Below are positions 5,493-6,998 of a stretch of 6,998 nt of DNA, piece by piece; the stretch's first letter is position 1; every line of letters starts with the position of its first letter. This stretch comes from Deltaproteobacteria bacterium. GTDB taxonomy: Bacteria > JAMCPX01. The stretch is taken from contig JAMDCL010000119.1 in NCBI GenBank assembly GCA_023489065.1, positions 1-6,998 of the forward strand. The letters are read 5' to 3'. Below the pieces are notes generated by a model, which had not been told where the DNA came from, did no database searches, and was given only the letters and a program-made list of their open reading frames with translations. A program made the position numbers and the translations under genes.

Positions 5493-5817
5493 GACAGGCT
5501 GTTGAAAAACTCGGATTACTGTCATTGCGAACGACGTGAAGCAATCTCATTGAGATTGGGGGACAGCGCCCGTTTGAATTGAGAACAATCCCTTGCCCCT
5601 TTTTATAGAGGATGATTCTATTGCTGCTCATAACCCGCTATTGGCGGGATGACGCAGGTAAGAGAAAACGAGTAAGAGACTGGATTCCGTATCAAGAACG
5701 GAATGACAAAGAAATCGAGGAATGGATTCCGGCTCCCGAGATCGGTTTTATGTTATCTGGAGAGTTGGAACGGGGCGAGTTGACCCGCGGCGAGACCGGA
5801 TAATTTTCGAGTTCTTC
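5493..5817. repeat. REP/MITE-like dispersed repeat segment
   Basis: The left end reads ACAGGCTGTTGAAAAACTCG, then GTCATTGCGA...GAAGCAATCTC. Both word types are familiar to me from repeats scattered between genes in several anaerobic lineages, though I could not search. Inside are a near-perfect palindrome, CAATCTCA-T-TGAGATTG (5542-5558), and small hairpins CCCGC-TATTG-GCGGG (5634-5648) and ATTCCGT-ATCAAGA-ACGGAAT (5684-5704). The words GGCGGGATGAC, CTGGATTCC and GGAATGAC are also typical of such elements. GAAAAACTCG (5504-5513) is matched in inverted orientation at 9 of 10 bases by CGAGTTCTTC (5808-5817), which could be terminal inverted repeats of a roughly 315-base element. No transposase is encoded. 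The exact boundaries are uncertain. Confidence 0.6.
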
Positions 5818-5820
5818 TGA

Positions 5821-5841
5821 GGGGAGGAGGGGAAGGGAGGG
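5821..5841 (+). other. G-quadruplex motif
   Basis: Four G-runs of at least three (5821-5824, 5829-5832, 5835-5837, 5839-5841) are separated by loops of four, two and one bases. This satisfies the canonical G3+N1-7 pattern. It sits directly after the REP/MITE-like segment and before a convergent gene. The pattern is certain; formation and function are not. Confidence 0.6.
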
Positions 5842-5856
5842 ACAATCTCCGTAATT

Positions 5857-6051
5857 TTAGAATTCTTGATTGGCAATTCGCTCGCATAATATGGGGAGTT
5901 GTCTCTCTATGGTAATATCTTTTATTATCAATTCCATTCCTCTACGCCAGATGCGTTTTCGGAATAGTGCGAGATTATGGTAAAGAATAGTCAGAAATCT
6001 CGCATTCAGGTGCTCTATAAAACAGGTAAGGTCAGAGCGTTCATTGGCAAC
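5857..6051 (-). pseudogene. Open minus-strand frame without a start, possible gene remnant
   Basis: On the minus strand a frame is open for 64 residues, from just inside the 3' end of the cysteine-rich gene (after an in-frame stop at 6052-6054) to TAA at 5857-5859. The translation looks protein-like: E-R-S-D-L-T-C-F-I-E-H-L-N-A-R-F-L, then R-K-R-I-W-R-R-G-M-E-L-I-I-K-D, ending A-N-Q-E-F. No ATG, GTG or TTG occurs before Met39 (5935-5937), and the AGAGGA there touches that ATG, too close for normal initiation. It may be a C-terminal fragment of a lost gene truncated by the neighbour, or a repeat that happens to be open. A plus-strand frame overlaps it. I do not recognise the family. Confidence 0.35.
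5968..6004. repeat. Perfect 9-base inverted repeat downstream of the minus-strand gene
   Basis: TGCGAGATT (5968-5976) and AATCTCGCA (5996-6004) are exact inverted repeats with a 19-base loop. The pair lies 37-73 bases past the stop of the minus-strand cysteine-rich gene. No T-run follows on either strand, so it is not a canonical terminator; it could be a factor-dependent end, a transcript-stabilising stem or a repeat end. Confidence 0.5.
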
Positions 6052-6998
6052 TTAGATTATTTGGAGCTCCGCCCAAAGAGAATGTGCATTTACCTTCCCA
6101 GCAGATGTCTGCAATATTGGGACAATCTGATGAACTTGAACAGGCCGGGTTGCAATAACAACCACTACTGGTCCCACCACATACAACTTCACAGCAATGG
6201 CAAAGACGATCGGATTCGCAGAAGGCATTGCTGCTACCACTACAGCAGCTTGTCCCAAAGCTTGCGCAAGCCGAGTCGCTTGAGCAGGTACTGCCGCCGC
6301 CTCCACCACTGCAAGCGTTGTTACAATTAAATGTGGTATAGCTACCATGAGGATCAGCTACGCAGGAACTTCCGCTGCAAGAATATTTTTTGGTAACCGG
6401 ATTGCATACCGTCTGTCCGTTCGATGATTGGCTGCATTGTGTTCCGGATGGGCAATAATAACCATTATTACAGTCTACGGTTCCCGCCGGTATACAGCCT
6501 GTAGAAGCACAGATATCACCCGAGGGGCAATATGTTCCGTCAGAACATTGTGTCCCTCCGTTAGCGACATTGCATATGACCTGACCGTTTGATTGATAAC
6601 ATGATGTTCCACCCGAGCAACTGCAGGTTGTTCCAGCCGGACAATAATAATCATAAGGCCCGCCACAGGCTACCGAGCCTGATGGTATGCAGGACATAGA
6701 TATAGTGACAGCAATTATTTTGTCACAAGTGGTTCCACCTGCGCAATAATATCCATTGCCGCAGTCTACCGAGTCTGATGGTATACAGTAAGTCTGGCTG
6801 TTCGTGGATTGAGTGCATGTTGTGCCAGCCGAACAATTATACCCATTGTTGCAGTCTACTGAGCCTAATGGCATACAACCTGTAGAGGCACAAGCATAAT
6901 CTGAGAGACATGACCCTGTATAAACATTGTCAGCCACAGCAAGTGCATAGGGGCTGCTGAGACCCGTAGAAGTCCCGGATCCCGCACTACTATTACAC
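6041..6998 (-). CDS. Cysteine-rich repetitive exported protein, 5' end outside window
   Basis: The frame is open from the stop at 6041-6043 to the window edge, giving 318 visible residues; a GTG at 6935-6937 is internal and need not be the start. About 46 residues are Cys. Residues 30-190 (counting from the edge) hold roughly five repeats of the type V-D-C-x-N-G-Y-x-C-x-x-G-T-T-C followed by Q-S-x-N-x-Q-T-x-C, with C-x5-C-x5-C spacing slightly like the start of granulin modules. Next comes a Y-S-C-x4-C...G-S-Y...C-x3-C unit, a Gly run, and a C-terminal region with T-S-C-C, H-C-C and S-S-S-S-D-C-P. Such proteins are disulfide-bonded and extracellular. The first visible codon is Cys followed by N-S-S-A-G-S-G, which resembles a mature lipoprotein start, but the signal peptide is not in view. 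It is convergent with the other genes. Function unknown. Confidence 0.8.
   Translation of the reverse strand, partial: CNSSAGSGTSTGLSSPYALAVADNVYTGSCLSDYACASTGCMPLGSVDCNNGYNCSAGTTCTQSTNSQTYCIPSDSVDCGNGYYCAGGTTCDKIIAVTISMSCIPSGSVACGGPYDYYCPAGTTCSCSGGTSCYQSNGQVICNVANGGTQCSDGTYCPSGDICASTGCIPAGTVDCNNGYYCPSGTQCSQSSNGQTVCNPVTKKYSCSGSSCVADPHGSYTTFNCNNACSGGGGGSTCSSDSACASFGTSCCSGSSNAFCESDRLCHCCEVVCGGTSSGCYCNPACSSSSDCPNIADICWEGKCTFSLGGAPNNLSCQ

Noticed and set aside
5612..5803. Plus-strand 63-residue frame in the repeat segment
   Set aside because: It runs through hairpins of the REP/MITE-like element, and the translation is low in information with no ribosome binding site.
5977..6330. Plus-strand open frame starting M-V-K-N-S-Q-K-S-R-I
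   Set aside because: Most of it is antisense to the cysteine-rich gene and it lacks a Shine-Dalgarno sequence; its first 25 residues are retained only as part of the ambiguous repeat region.

Overview
The window looks like an accessory stretch of a Gram-negative bacterial chromosome coding mostly for exported envelope proteins. Two proteins carry textbook type II (lipoprotein) signal peptides, a third has a degenerate one, the ribosome binding sites are AGGAG-like, and one gene ends in a classical intrinsic terminator. The mix of NHL/Vgb-type propellers, PKD/Fn3-like modules, cysteine-rich secreted proteins and a dispersed REP/MITE-like intergenic repeat (CATTGCGA...GCAATCTC) recalls genomes of Nitrospirota or Desulfobacterota. 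That placement is an impression; no taxonomic marker is present.

Layout: (1) 52-1269 (+), a lipoprotein that is essentially one seven-bladed NHL/Vgb-like beta-propeller. (2) 1270-1605, a gap without a convincing gene. (3) 1606-1965 (+), a possible small exported protein. (4) 2098-3192 (+), an exported protein with two beta-rich regions and a tail holding 13 cysteines; its Shine-Dalgarno sequence lies in the loop of a perfect hairpin. (5) 3193-3364, a gap holding a second, frame-shifted copy of the end of that gene and a GC-rich hairpin. (6) 3365-5281 (+), a modular lipoprotein: lipid-anchor Cys, 12 collagen-like Gly-X-Y triplets, two PKD-like domains, Fn3, seven-bladed propeller, C-terminal CxxxxC. 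(7) 5319-5349, a strong terminator. (8) 5350-6040, a repeat-rich gap with a REP/MITE-like segment, a G-quadruplex motif, an inverted repeat and a start-less minus-strand reading frame. (9) 6041 to the right edge (-), a very cysteine-rich repetitive protein whose 5' end lies outside the window.

The three large + strand genes each have their own good ribosome binding site and gaps of 130 to 830 bases, so they need not form one operon. What links them is location: all products appear destined for the cell surface or periplasm, and the two propeller proteins share a distinctive C-terminal motif (KGPQYFP). No enzyme, transporter, regulator, RNA gene, CRISPR array or intact transposase was seen. 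The exact functions are unknown; surface display, binding or adhesion is the most economical inference.
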